Part shown: positions 1 through 8,897 of the stretch, one piece after another
How the letters are laid out: every line of letters begins with the position of its first letter
Position numbering within the stretch: the stretch's first letter is position 1
NCBI RefSeq assembly: GCF_002939945.1
Contig: NZ_MDEB01000001.1
Span: 857,606-921,605, forward strand
Origin: Xanthomonas arboricola pv. populi
Lineage (GTDB): Bacteria; Pseudomonadota; Gammaproteobacteria; Xanthomonadales; Xanthomonadaceae
Reading direction: 5' to 3'
Length of the DNA stretch: 64,000 bases
Program-made: the position numbers and the translations under genes
The notes under the pieces: model-generated
What the model was told of the DNA's origin: nothing
The model's input: only the letters and a program-made list of their open reading frames with translations
Databases searched by the model: none

Positions 1-89
1 AGGCAACGCAGCCCACAAAGGGCGGCGCGCCCTCGCCCGCTGTTACGAATCCCGAATCACTGCTCCCGACTCCCTCCAATCGGCACCGA

Positions 90-485
90 TCAACCGTGCG
101 CGTGCTGCTCCGGTGCCGGTGCGCCGCCTTCGAGCTGGTCGAGGAAGTCCACCGCGCGACGCAGGTGCGGGATGACGATGGAGCCGCCAACCACCAGGCC
201 GACCGAGAAGGTCTCGAAGAATTCTTCACGGGTCACGCCGGCCTCCTTGCACTGGGCGACGTGGTAGCTGATGCAGTCGTCGCAGCGCAGCACCATCGAG
301 GCGACCAGACCGAGCAGTTCCTTGGTCTTCACGTCCAGCGCGCCGGCCTGGTAGGTCTGGGTGTCCAGCGCAAAGAACCGCCGTACCACCTGGTTCGGCT
401 CGGCCAGGATGCGCTGATTCATGCGCTGGCGGAATTCGGTGAACTCGCGCAGCCTGTCGTCGCTGCCGCTGTCGGTCTCGCTCAT
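90..485 (-). CDS. Carboxymuconolactone decarboxylase / AhpD-like family protein
   Basis: A 131-residue protein of the CMD/AhpD-like fold. Residues 60-75 carry a C-D-D-C pair (C68, C71) followed by a histidine three residues on, the redox arrangement used by AhpD-type peroxidase partners; the C-terminal half is a helical segment with the usual Gly-rich turn. The ATG at 485 overlaps the stop of the glutaredoxin gene in an ATGA arrangement, so the two are almost certainly translated together. The pairing with a glutaredoxin suggests thiol-based redox work, but the substrate is unknown; a true gamma-carboxymuconolactone decarboxylase is unlikely because no beta-ketoadipate genes are nearby. Confidence 0.85.
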   Translation of the reverse strand: MSETDSGSDDRLREFTEFRQRMNQRILAEPNQVVRRFFALDTQTYQAGALDVKTKELLGLVASMVLRCDDCISYHVAQCKEAGVTREEFFETFSVGLVVGGSIVIPHLRRAVDFLDQLEGGAPAPEQHAHG

Positions 486-790
486 GCCTGGCCGCCTGGA
501 TTGCCGGCCAGCAAGGGCTCGAGCTTGCCAGCCCGGTGCATCGCCATCATGTCGTCGTAGCCGCCCACATGGACGTCGCCGACGAAGATCTGCGGCACGC
601 TGGTGCGCTTGGCCAGCGCGACCATCCTGTTGCGCTCGGCCGGGTCCAGGTCGATGCGCACCTCGGTCCAGGTCCGGCCCTTGCTCTTGAGGAAGTTCTT
701 GGCCGCCACGCAGTACGGGCAGATCGCGGAGGAATACAGGGTGATCTGCGGGCCGGCGGCCGCATCCTGCACATTGGGGTCTTGGCTCAC
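482..790 (-). CDS. grxC: Glutaredoxin 3 (GrxC type)
   Basis: A 102-residue dithiol glutaredoxin. The active site CPYC lies at residues 24-27 from the chosen start, followed by the TSVPQIF cis-proline stretch and the GG-Y-DD glutathione-binding turn, all in the classic order. I chose GTG at 790 because GGAG sits six bases upstream; the longer reading from TTG at 823 has no ribosome binding site. The product reduces protein and glutathione mixed disulfides in the cytoplasm. It overlaps the downstream AhpD-like gene by four bases, forming a two-gene redox operon. Confidence 0.9.
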   Translation of the reverse strand: MSQDPNVQDAAAGPQITLYSSAICPYCVAAKNFLKSKGRTWTEVRIDLDPAERNRMVALAKRTSVPQIFVGDVHVGGYDDMMAMHRAGKLEPLLAGNPGGQA

Positions 791-938
791 GGGAAACTCC
801 GCGGTTGGTCTGAGGTCTGACAATGGTACCGGGCGACTGGAATTTCCACGTCGTCACCGCAACACTGTGGATTAACCGATGATTCACGCCATTGCGCCGT
901 GCTGCCCGCATGCTCCGCGCACCACCTGGGAGTTCCAC

Positions 939-2585
939 TTGCGCCTGCTACCGCTCGCCACCGCGCTCACGCTGGCCGTTGCCATGGGCGTGGCACCGGC
1001 GCAGGAAAACCGCCTGCCCGACATCGGCTCGTCCGCCGGCGAGCTGCTGACCCCGGCCCGCCAGGCCGAGTACGGCAAGATGATGCTGGCCGAGTTGCGC
1101 AATTACGACTACGTGCTGGACGATCCGCTGATCACCGACTGGCTGCAGACCATGGGCACCCGGCTCGGCGCCAACAGCGACCAGCCGCAGCAGCCGTTTA
1201 CGTTTTTCATGCTGCGCGACCGCCAGATCAACGCCTTCGCCACGCTAGGCGGCTATATCGCGGTCAATGCCGGGCTGGTGTTGACCGCCGAGCGCGAGGA
1301 CGAAGTGGCCGCGGTGCTGTCGCACGAAATCGCCCACGTCACCCAGCAGCACGTGCTGCGTGGGGTGGAGCGGGCGCAGCGCGACCAGATCCCGATCCTG
1401 CTCGGCATGCTGGCGGCGGTGGTCGCCGCACAACAGGCCGGCGGCAATTCCAAGGGCGATGCCACCATGGCCGGCATCACCAGCGCGATGGGGCTGATGC
1501 AGCAGCGCCAGATCGACTACACCCGCTCCAACGAATCCGAGGCCGACCGGCTGGGCATCCGCACGCTGGTGCGCAGCGGCTACGACGTGGATGCGATGGC
1601 CGGCTTCTTCGAGCGCATGTCGGTGGCGATGCGCGCCAACGAGGGCGGCTACAGCGCGCCGGACTTTCTGCAGACCCACCCGGTCACGGTCACGCGCATC
1701 AGCGAGGCCAAGGCGCGCGCCGAGCAGATGAAGAAGAACACCGTGGTGTTGACCACCTCGGTGCCGGGCGGAACGCGCCAGGAACGGGTGGACCCGGCCG
1801 ACCCGTCGCTGTCCGAACCGCTGAGCCGCAACGGCAACGCGCTCCTTCCGTATGCGCTGCGGCTGCCGGTGGATGCGCTGAGCCGCGGCGGCGACCAGCA
1901 GAACTTCGACTGGGCCAAGGAGCGCCTGCGCGTGCTCAGCGCGACCACGCCGGATGCGGCCATCCGCGAATACGAGACCCTGCGCCGCAGCGCCAAGCAC
2001 GGCCTGACCGATGCCCAGCGCTACGGACTGGCGCTGGCGCGCCTGCGCAACAGCGGCGGCCGGCCGAGCGAGCCGGTGGCCGAACTGACCAGCCTGCTGG
2101 AGGCGCATCCGGATAACTTGTGGCTGACGCTGGGCCTGAGCGAAGCGCAGGCGCGGGTGGGCCAGCGCGAGGTGGCCAATGCGCGCTTCGACGCGCTGCT
2201 CAAGCAACTGCCGAACAACCGCGCGGTGGCGCTGACCTATGCCGGCGCGCTCAACGAGCAAGCCAGCAAGGACTCCGGCCAGCGCGCGCGCCAGGTGCTG
2301 GAGCCGCTGCTGCATCGCAGTAGCGAAGACCCCTTGTTGCAACAGACCTACGCACGCGCCTGCGAGCTGTCCGGCGACCATCTGCGCGCCAGCGAGGCCT
2401 ATGCCGAATCCGCGTATTTGAATGGACGCCCGGAACAGGCGCTGATCCAGCTGGAAGCGCTGAAGAAGAAAGATCTCGACTATGTGACACGGGCACGGGT
2501 GGATGCGCGCATCGCAGCGATCACGCCAACCGTGCTGGAGCTGCGCCGGCAAGGGATTCGCGACCCGGATCTGTCGACCCGCTAG
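939..2585 (+). CDS. bepA: Periplasmic M48 metalloprotease with TPR domain (BepA/YfgC type)
   Basis: A 548-residue secreted zinc protease. The N-terminus is a signal peptide ending near APAQ. The M48 domain has HEIAH (H129, E130, H133), with the third ligand in the downstream ESEAD motif near residue 200. The C-terminal 250 residues are alpha-helical repeats of TPR type. This is the architecture of E. coli BepA, which degrades or assists misassembled outer membrane proteins such as LptD. TTG at 939 is preferred over ATG at 879: GGGAG lies six bases upstream and the signal peptide then starts at residue 1. It is transcribed towards phoB but separated by 172 bases containing the phoB promoter. 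Confidence 0.88.
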   Translation: MRLLPLATALTLAVAMGVAPAQENRLPDIGSSAGELLTPARQAEYGKMMLAELRNYDYVLDDPLITDWLQTMGTRLGANSDQPQQPFTFFMLRDRQINAFATLGGYIAVNAGLVLTAEREDEVAAVLSHEIAHVTQQHVLRGVERAQRDQIPILLGMLAAVVAAQQAGGNSKGDATMAGITSAMGLMQQRQIDYTRSNESEADRLGIRTLVRSGYDVDAMAGFFERMSVAMRANEGGYSAPDFLQTHPVTVTRISEAKARAEQMKKNTVVLTTSVPGGTRQERVDPADPSLSEPLSRNGNALLPYALRLPVDALSRGGDQQNFDWAKERLRVLSATTPDAAIREYETLRRSAKHGLTDAQRYGLALARLRNSGGRPSEPVAELTSLLEAHPDNLWLTLGLSEAQARVGQREVANARFDALLKQLPNNRAVALTYAGALNEQASKDSGQRARQVLEPLLHRSSEDPLLQQTYARACELSGDHLRASEAYAESAYLNGRPEQALIQLEALKKKDLDYVTRARVDARIAAITPTVLELRRQGIRDPDLSTR

Positions 2586-2691
2586 CGCTTGTGACAATGG
2601 GCGCAATGGTTATCCCGGCGTGCGCCGGGGCGTCCCGCACTGCGCCCGCCACCGGTGCAGGCCGCTGTCGCCAGGGTCGCCGCCGCCGGGG

Positions 2692-2725
2692 ATGTCACAT
2701 TAGAGTCACAAAACCGTAGTCTACT
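2692..2725 (+). promoter_or_regulatory. Pho box and -10 element upstream of phoB
   Basis: Three 7-bp direct repeats spaced 11 bp apart: ATGTCAC (2692-2698), GAGTCAC (2703-2709) and a weaker CCGTAGT (2714-2720), with A/T-only spacers ATTA and AAAA. This fits the established PhoB site, CTGTCAT repeats separated by four A/T-rich bases. TCTACT (2720-2725), matching TATAAT at four positions, starts 10 bases after the second repeat, the normal spacing in PhoB-activated promoters where the box replaces the -35. It implies autoregulation of phoBR. Confidence 0.75.
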
Positions 2726-2757
2726 GGCGATCACCAAAGCCAGACGGTAAGCCCCGC

Positions 2758-3447
2758 GTGCAAAAACGCATTCTGATCGTCGACGACGAACCCGCGATTC
2801 GCGACATGGTGGCGTTCGCGCTGCGCAAAGGCGAGTTCGAACCCATCCATGCCGGCGATGCCCGCGAGGCGCAGACCGCCATCGCCGACCGCGTGCCCGA
2901 CCTGATCCTGCTGGACTGGATGTTGCCCGGCACCAGCGGGCTGGATCTGGCGCGGCGCTGGCGCAAGGAACAGCTGACCCGCGAGATTCCGATCATCATG
3001 CTGACCGCGCGCGGCGAAGAGAACGACCGCGTCGGCGGCCTGGAAGCCGGGGTCGACGATTACGTGGTCAAGCCGTTCTCGGCGCGCGAGTTGCTGGCGC
3101 GCATCCGTGCGGTGATGCGCCGCACCCGCGAGGACGACGAAGACGGCAGCGTGGCCGTGGGCCGCCTGCGCATCGACGGCGCCGCGCACCGGGTGTTTGC
3201 CGGCGACGCGCCGGTGCCGATCGGCCCGACCGAATACCGCCTGCTGCACTTTTTCATGACACACCCCGAGCGCGTGTACACGCGCACCCAGCTGCTGGAT
3301 CATGTCTGGGGCGGCAGCGTGTACGTGGAAGAGCGCACCATCGACGTGCATATTCGCCGCCTGCGCAAGACGCTGGAACCGTTCGGCCTGGAAAACATGG
3401 TGCAGACCGTGCGTGGCTCGGGCTACCGTTTCTCTTCGGCAACCTAG
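2758..3447 (+). CDS. phoB: Phosphate regulon response regulator PhoB
   Basis: A 229-residue OmpR/PhoB-type response regulator. The receiver has the acidic pair D9-D10, phospho-acceptor D53, T83 and K105 in VVKPF. The winged-helix DNA-binding domain occupies about residues 130-225 and ends in the usual RGSGYRF hairpin. The start codon is GTG. It is followed by phoR, ppk1 and ppx on the same strand, and a Pho box in its own promoter supports the assignment over other OmpR relatives. Phosphorylated PhoB activates phosphate-starvation genes, probably including the phospholipase C gene at 21.7-23.7 kb. Confidence 0.95.
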   Translation: MQKRILIVDDEPAIRDMVAFALRKGEFEPIHAGDAREAQTAIADRVPDLILLDWMLPGTSGLDLARRWRKEQLTREIPIIMLTARGEENDRVGGLEAGVDDYVVKPFSARELLARIRAVMRRTREDDEDGSVAVGRLRIDGAAHRVFAGDAPVPIGPTEYRLLHFFMTHPERVYTRTQLLDHVWGGSVYVEERTIDVHIRRLRKTLEPFGLENMVQTVRGSGYRFSSAT

Positions 3448-3524
3448 TGGTTGCCGCACGGCCGGTCGGCCACGCAGGCCGGCCGGCTCGCACGCCCATC
3501 TGACGCTCCGTGGTAACGCCTTCC

Positions 3525-4853
3525 ATGCCTCGACATATCCGTTCCGCCTGGCTCAAGACGCTCGGCACTCTCGCGCTGCTGTTGGGCGCTGCCGTGCTGG
3601 TCGGCGTGCTGATCGCGCATGTGTGGATGGCGTTGACGCTGACTGCCCTGGGCGTGCTGGCCTGGCATTACTGGCGGCTGCGCCAGGTGCTGCGCCGCCT
3701 GACCGCCCGGCAGCGCGCCGAACCCGCCGCCGGGATCGGTGCCTGGAACGAACTGGACCGCCTGCTCTATCGCAGCCAAGCCGAGATGCGCGGGCGCAAG
3801 CGTCGCCTGATCGAAATGCTGCGGACCTACCGCGCCGCCGCACAGGCGTTGCCGGATGCGGTGGTGGTGGTGGATCGCAACAGCCAGCGCGTGCAGTGGT
3901 TCAACCGAGCCGCGGGCGGCCTGCTGGGCCTGCATCATCCGGGCGATATGGGCGTGTCGGTGGTGGAGCGGTTGCAGCCGTTGCCGTTGGCGCACTGGCT
4001 GGCCGCCGGCCGCAATGCCGAGCCCATGCTCGACGCCGCCTCGCCGGTGGATCCGGACCTGCGCCTGAATCTGCGCCTGATCCCCTACTCCGACGATTAC
4101 TGGCTGCTGGTGGCGCGCGATGTCAGCAAACTGCTGCGGCTGGAGCAGGTGCGCCGCGACTTCGTGGCCAACGTCTCGCACGAACTGCGCACGCCACTGA
4201 CGGTGGTGCACGGCTATCTGGACATGCTCGACCCGGAAGACTTTCCCGATTCGGGCCCGATGCTGGCCGAGATGCGCAAGCAGTCGCAGCGCATGGCGCA
4301 GCTGGTCGAAGATCTGCTGACGCTGTCGCGGCTGGAATCGCAGGAAGAACTCGGCGAGGAACACGTGGCGATGGCGCCGATGCTGTCGACGCTGCGCCGC
4401 GAAGCCGAAGCGCACAGCCAGGGCCGCCACACGGTGGAAGTGTTCGACGAGGCCGGCGTGGACCTGCTCGGCTCCAACAAGGAACTGCATAGCGCCTTCT
4501 CCAACCTGGTCACCAACGCCGTGCGCTACACGCCCGGCGGCGGCACGGTGACGATCCGCCTCGTGCGCGAGGGCGATGGCGCGGCCCTGGCGGTGCGCGA
4601 CACCGGCTACGGCATTCCCGCCTCGCATCTGCCGCGCATCACCGAGCGCTTCTATCGTGTCTCCAGCAGCCGCTCGCGCGAGAGTGGCGGCACCGGGCTG
4701 GGGCTGTCGATCGTCAAGCACATCCTGGGACTGCATCAGGCGCGTCTGGAAATCGAAAGCGAAGTCGGACGCGGTAGCGAATTCTCATGCCATTTTGTCG
4801 CTGCGCGCGTCGTGCAGCGCGATCAGTCCCTGCCACTGTCACGTTCGGCGTGA
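3525..4853 (+). CDS. phoR: Phosphate regulon sensor histidine kinase PhoR
   Basis: A 442-residue membrane kinase. Two closely spaced hydrophobic helices (about residues 10-50) are followed by a short charged linker, a PAS-like domain (about 100-200), a HisKA domain with H219 in NVSHELRTPL, and a HATPase domain with N-, G1 (DTGYGIP) and G2 (GGTGLGLSI) boxes. There is almost no periplasmic loop, as in PhoR proteins that sense phosphate through Pst/PhoU rather than directly. ATG at 3525 was chosen; GTG at 3510 would add five residues and has no better ribosome site. It is 77 bases downstream of phoB. Confidence 0.93.
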   Translation: MPRHIRSAWLKTLGTLALLLGAAVLVGVLIAHVWMALTLTALGVLAWHYWRLRQVLRRLTARQRAEPAAGIGAWNELDRLLYRSQAEMRGRKRRLIEMLRTYRAAAQALPDAVVVVDRNSQRVQWFNRAAGGLLGLHHPGDMGVSVVERLQPLPLAHWLAAGRNAEPMLDAASPVDPDLRLNLRLIPYSDDYWLLVARDVSKLLRLEQVRRDFVANVSHELRTPLTVVHGYLDMLDPEDFPDSGPMLAEMRKQSQRMAQLVEDLLTLSRLESQEELGEEHVAMAPMLSTLRREAEAHSQGRHTVEVFDEAGVDLLGSNKELHSAFSNLVTNAVRYTPGGGTVTIRLVREGDGAALAVRDTGYGIPASHLPRITERFYRVSSSRSRESGGTGLGLSIVKHILGLHQARLEIESEVGRGSEFSCHFVAARVVQRDQSLPLSRSA

Positions 4854-4975
4854 TATGTAAGGGGTGCGCGCCGCAACGCGGGGCGATGCGCGCGCGAACG
4901 ACGCGCCGCATTGCCTGCGCTGCACCTGGCGCGCTGTCACGCCGCACACCATCTCCGTCTTGATGACCGATTCCA

Positions 4976-7078
4976 ATGGGCCACGCCAAAGAACTGCACG
5001 ACGTCACACCTTCCGAGGACATCGCCACCGATCCGTTGCGCGATCCGGCGCTGTACATCAACCGGGAACTGTCGCAGCTGGACTTCAATTTCCGGGTGCT
5101 GGCGCAGGCGTTGGACGAGCAGATGCCGTTGCTGGAACGGCTGCGTTTCCTGTGCATTTCCTGCACCAATCTGGATGAATTCTTCGAGATCCGCGCGGCC
5201 ACCGTGCGGCATGCGCAAGAGTTCGGCCTGCCGCCGGCGCCGGATGGCCTGAGCCCGACCGCCATCCTCAACGCAGTGCACGACCGCGCGGCCAAGCTGG
5301 TCGAACAGCAATACCACGCATGGAATGAGGTGCTGCGCCCGGCGATGGAAGATGCCGGCGTGGCCGTGCTCAGCCGAACGGCGTGGACCTCGCGCCAGAA
5401 GCGCTGGCTGCGGGCGTACTTCCGCAACGAGATCATGCCGGTGCTGTCGCCGCTGGGTCTGGACCCGGCGCATCCGTTTCCGAAGATCCTCAACAAGACC
5501 TTGAACATCGTGGTGGTGCTGGAGGGCCAGGACGCATTCGGGCGCGCCGGTCATCTGGCCATCGTGCGTGCGCCGCGTTCGTTGCCGCGCATCATCCAGC
5601 TACCGGCGAGCCTGTCGCCAGAGGGCGCGCAGAGCTTCGTGTTCCTGTCCTCGGTGCTGTCCGAGTTCGTCGACGAGCTGTTCCCGGGCATGCAGGTCAA
5701 GGGCTCGTATCAGTTCCGCGTCACCCGCAATTCCGAGCTGGTGGTGGACGAGGAGGAGGTCGAGAACCTGGCGCTGGCCTTGCGCGACGAGCTGGTCACG
5801 CGCGGCTATCGCCCGGCGGTGCGTCTGGAGATCGCGCACGACTGTCCGGCGCCGATCATGCGCACCTTGCTGCAGAACTTCGGCCTGAACGAAAACGCGG
5901 TGTATCGCATCGTCGGGCCGGTCAATCTGAGCCGCGTCACCCAGGTCTACGATCTGGTGCAGCGCCCCGAACTGAAGTATCCGTTGTTCAATCCGCGCAC
6001 CTTGCGCGACAACGACGGCATCTTCGAGATCGTCAACAAGGGTGATGTGTTGTTGCATCACCCCTTCGATGCGTTCACTGCAGTGCTGGACGTGATCCGT
6101 CAGGCCGCGGTCGACCCGAACGTGCTGGCGATCAAGCAGACGCTGTACCGCACCGGCAAGGACTCGTTGATCGTCGATGCGCTGATCCTGGCCGCGCGCA
6201 ACGGCAAGGACGTCACCGTGGTGGTGGAGCTGCGCGCGCGCTTCGACGAAGAAGCCAACCTGGGACTGGCCGACAAGCTGCAGGAAGCCGGCGTGCAGGT
6301 GGTGTACGGCGTGGTCGGCTTCAAGACGCACGCCAAGATGCTGCTGATCGTGCGCCGCGAGGGACGCAAGCTCAAACGCTATGTGCATCTGGGCACCGGC
6401 AACTACCACAGCGGCACCGCACGCCTGTATACCGACATCAGCCTGATCACGGCGGATGTGGAGATCGGCAACGATGTACACATGCTGTTCCAGCAATTGT
6501 CCGGGCTCGCTCCGCGCATGAAGCTGGAGCAGTTGCTGCAGTCGCCCTTTACGCTGCATGCCGGGGTGTTGAAGCGGATCGAGCGCGAAACGCGGCTGGC
6601 CCGCAATGGCCGCCCGGGCCGCATCATCGCCAAGATGAATGCCCTCAACGAGCCGCAAGTCGTGCGCGCGCTGTATACCGCCTCGCAAGCCGGCGTGCAG
6701 ATCGATCTGATCGTGCGCGGCGCCTGCACGCTGCGGCCTGGCGTACCCGGCGTGTCCGACAATATCCGCGTGCGTTCGATCGTGGGGCGCTTTCTGGAAC
6801 ATAGCCGCGTGTACTGGTTCGGCAACGATGGCGCGGCAGAGTTGTACTGCGCCAGCGCCGATTGGCTGGAACGCAATCTGCTGCGGCGCGTGGAGACCTG
6901 CTTCCCGATCCTGGATCCGGATCTGGCCAAGCGCGTCTACCGCGAAGTGCTGCAGAACTACCTGGACGACAACGTCAACGCCTGGGAGCTGGATGCCGAC
7001 GGCGTCTATCACAAGCGTATACCCGGCCCCGGCGAGCCGGCACATTCGGCGCAGATGACCTTGCTCGAGCGGATCTGA
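4976..7078 (+). CDS. ppk1: Polyphosphate kinase 1
   Basis: A 700-residue PPK1, the usual length. It polymerises the gamma-phosphate of ATP into polyphosphate at the inner membrane. The catalytic histidines correspond to H452 in the KTHAKM motif (the autophosphorylated residue, E. coli H435) and H609 in LEHSRVY (E. coli H592). The N-terminal INRELSQLDFN signature is present at about residue 29. Its place after phoBR and before ppx, the polyphosphate-degrading enzyme, makes a complete phosphate storage module. I see no second convincing Pho box directly upstream, so it may depend on readthrough from phoBR. Confidence 0.96.
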   Translation: MGHAKELHDVTPSEDIATDPLRDPALYINRELSQLDFNFRVLAQALDEQMPLLERLRFLCISCTNLDEFFEIRAATVRHAQEFGLPPAPDGLSPTAILNAVHDRAAKLVEQQYHAWNEVLRPAMEDAGVAVLSRTAWTSRQKRWLRAYFRNEIMPVLSPLGLDPAHPFPKILNKTLNIVVVLEGQDAFGRAGHLAIVRAPRSLPRIIQLPASLSPEGAQSFVFLSSVLSEFVDELFPGMQVKGSYQFRVTRNSELVVDEEEVENLALALRDELVTRGYRPAVRLEIAHDCPAPIMRTLLQNFGLNENAVYRIVGPVNLSRVTQVYDLVQRPELKYPLFNPRTLRDNDGIFEIVNKGDVLLHHPFDAFTAVLDVIRQAAVDPNVLAIKQTLYRTGKDSLIVDALILAARNGKDVTVVVELRARFDEEANLGLADKLQEAGVQVVYGVVGFKTHAKMLLIVRREGRKLKRYVHLGTGNYHSGTARLYTDISLITADVEIGNDVHMLFQQLSGLAPRMKLEQLLQSPFTLHAGVLKRIERETRLARNGRPGRIIAKMNALNEPQVVRALYTASQAGVQIDLIVRGACTLRPGVPGVSDNIRVRSIVGRFLEHSRVYWFGNDGAAELYCASADWLERNLLRRVETCFPILDPDLAKRVYREVLQNYLDDNVNAWELDADGVYHKRIPGPGEPAHSAQMTLLERI

Positions 7079-7135
7079 AAGCGGTGCGGGCGCGGCCCCT
7101 CACGGGGCCAACGGCCCATCGGCTACCATGCGCTC

Positions 7136-8662
7136 ATGCCAACGCCCTCCCCCACGATCCCGCCCCTGAGCGATGGCGATTTTCTCGCCGCCATTGACTT
7201 AGGGTCCAACAGTTTCCACATGGTCATTGCGCGCTACCTGATGGGTCAGCTGCGCGTGGTCGATCGCCTGCGCGAAACCGTGCGCATGGCCGACGGCCTG
7301 GATGGCAAAGGTGGCATCTCCAACGAAGCGCGCCAGCGTGCGCTCGAATGCTTGGCACGCTTCGGCCAGCGCATCCGCGAAGTGCCGTCGTTGCGCGTAC
7401 GCGCGCTGGCCACCAATACCGTGCGTCAGCTGCGCTCGCCGCAGGCATTTCTGATGCCGGCCGAAACCGCGCTCGGGCATGCGATCGAGGTGGTCAGCGG
7501 ACGCGAGGAAGCGCGCCTGATCTATCTCGGCGTTGCGCATGCGCAACCGCCCAAACCCGATCAACGCCGGCTGGTGATCGACATCGGCGGCGGCTCGACC
7601 GAGTTCATCATCGGCCGCGGGTTCCAGACCCTGGAACGCGAATCCCTGCAGGCCGGCTGCATCGCCAGCACGCGCCGCTTTTTCCCCGGCGGCAAGCTGT
7701 CGAAGAAGAAATGGAAGGATGCGCTGACCGAGATCGGCGCCGAGTTCCAGCAGTTCGCCAATCAGTACAAGGCACTGGGCTGGCATGAGGCGATCGGTTC
7801 GTCCGGCACGCACAAGGCCATTGGCGAGATCTGTGCGGCGATGAAGCTCACCAAGGGCGCGATCACTGCCGAAGCGCTGCCGGCGCTGCGCGACGAACTG
7901 CTCAAGGCCAAGCGCATCGAAGACATCCAGTTGCCCGGCCTGGCCGCCGAACGCCGGCCGATCATCGCCGGCGGCATTCTGGTGCTGGAAGCGGCGTTCC
8001 AGGCCCTGGGGCTGGAAAAGCTGATGGTCAGCAAGGCCGCGATGCGCGAAGGCATCCTCTACGACATGCTGGGCCGCGGCGGCGAGAACGACCCGCGCGA
8101 CAGCTCGGTGGCCTCGCTGGTGCAGCGCTACGGCATCGACGAAGTGCAGGCGCAGCGCGTGGAAGCCACTGCGTGCCGCCTGTTCGATCAGGTCTGCGAA
8201 TCCTGGCAGCTGGATGGCGACGACGCGCAGGTGTTGCGCCGCGCCGCGCGCCTGCACGAGCTGGGGCTGATCATCGCGCACAGCCAGTATCACGTGCACG
8301 GCAGCTACATCCTGGAGCACTCGGACATCGCCGGCTTCTCGCGGCAGGAGCAGCAGGTGCTGGCATCGCTGGTGCGCACGCATCGGCGCAATGTGCCCAA
8401 GACCGCGTTCGAGGCGCTGCCGGATCGCCTGCTGCTGCCGACCCGACGCAAGGCCGCGCTGCTGCGGCTGGCGGTGCTGCTGCATCGCGCGCACGAATCC
8501 GACCCGATTCCGACCCTGGAACTCACCGCCGACGACACGCGCCTGTCATTGATCCTGTCGCAAAGCTGGATCGACTCGCGCCCGCTGTTGCGCGCCGACC
8601 TGATCGGAGAAGTCGAAAGCATGGCCGGGCTGGGGATCGCGTTCAAACCGTTTGTGACCTGA
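7136..8662 (+). CDS. ppx: Exopolyphosphatase / guanosine pentaphosphate phosphohydrolase
   Basis: A 508-residue Ppx/GppA enzyme of the ASKHA fold. The phosphate-1 loop DLGSNSFHMVI begins at residue 21 and the second loop DIGGGSTEF lies near residue 150; the C-terminal part is the HD-like helical extension found in long Ppx proteins. It removes terminal phosphates from polyphosphate and may hydrolyse pppGpp. The 57-bp spacer after ppk1 contains a GGCCCC/GGGGCC hairpin without a T-run. A 9-bp perfect inverted repeat (8658-8678) spans the stop codon. Confidence 0.94.
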   Translation: MPTPSPTIPPLSDGDFLAAIDLGSNSFHMVIARYLMGQLRVVDRLRETVRMADGLDGKGGISNEARQRALECLARFGQRIREVPSLRVRALATNTVRQLRSPQAFLMPAETALGHAIEVVSGREEARLIYLGVAHAQPPKPDQRRLVIDIGGGSTEFIIGRGFQTLERESLQAGCIASTRRFFPGGKLSKKKWKDALTEIGAEFQQFANQYKALGWHEAIGSSGTHKAIGEICAAMKLTKGAITAEALPALRDELLKAKRIEDIQLPGLAAERRPIIAGGILVLEAAFQALGLEKLMVSKAAMREGILYDMLGRGGENDPRDSSVASLVQRYGIDEVQAQRVEATACRLFDQVCESWQLDGDDAQVLRRAARLHELGLIIAHSQYHVHGSYILEHSDIAGFSRQEQQVLASLVRTHRRNVPKTAFEALPDRLLLPTRRKAALLRLAVLLHRAHESDPIPTLELTADDTRLSLILSQSWIDSRPLLRADLIGEVESMAGLGIAFKPFVT

Positions 8663-8678
8663 GGCCTGCGGCCTCAGG
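8658..8678 (+). other. Hairpin over the ppx stop codon
   Basis: CCTGAGGCC and GGCCTCAGG separated by TGC. The TGA stop of ppx (8660-8662) lies in the first arm. No T-tract follows, so it is not a classic intrinsic terminator; it may stabilise the 3' end of the message. Confidence 0.5.
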
Positions 8679-8679
8679 C

Positions 8680-8819
8680 GGGAATCGGGAATGGGGATTC
8701 GGGAATAGTCGACCACGGAGCTCTGAGAAGTTCTGACTGGTGGCGATTGCGCTAAACGAGTGCAGCACGCTGCCTTTGCGATTCCCCATTCCCATTCCCC
8801 ATTCCCCATTCCCGGCTCC
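8680..8819. repeat. Degenerate heptamer repeat blocks in inverted orientation
   Basis: A G-rich block (8680-8707) built of variants of GGGAATC/GGGGATT is followed 72 bases later by a C-rich block (8780-8819) of GATTCCC/CATTCCC. The blocks are complementary and can form a long imperfect stem. Similar blocks occur at 45-58, 10660-10700 and 29436-29525. Dispersed heptamer runs of this kind are common in Xanthomonas intergenic DNA. Confidence 0.75.
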
Positions 8820-8897
8820 ACTGTCACCGCCGCGACTTATGGGCGCAACATCCATGCCATCGCCCTCCCGGAAGCTAGCCAAAACCGGAGAACGGGC

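Noticed and set aside
1245..2606. Long minus-strand open frame opposite the M48 protease gene
   Set aside because: The plus-strand product has intact HEIAH and TPR features; the antisense translation is His/Gln/Arg-rich without motifs.
8819..8850. CTGTCAC upstream of the glycosyltransferase as a Pho box
   Set aside because: Only one heptamer matches; the position four bases on (GCGACTT) matches the consensus at three of seven, and the spacer is GC-rich.
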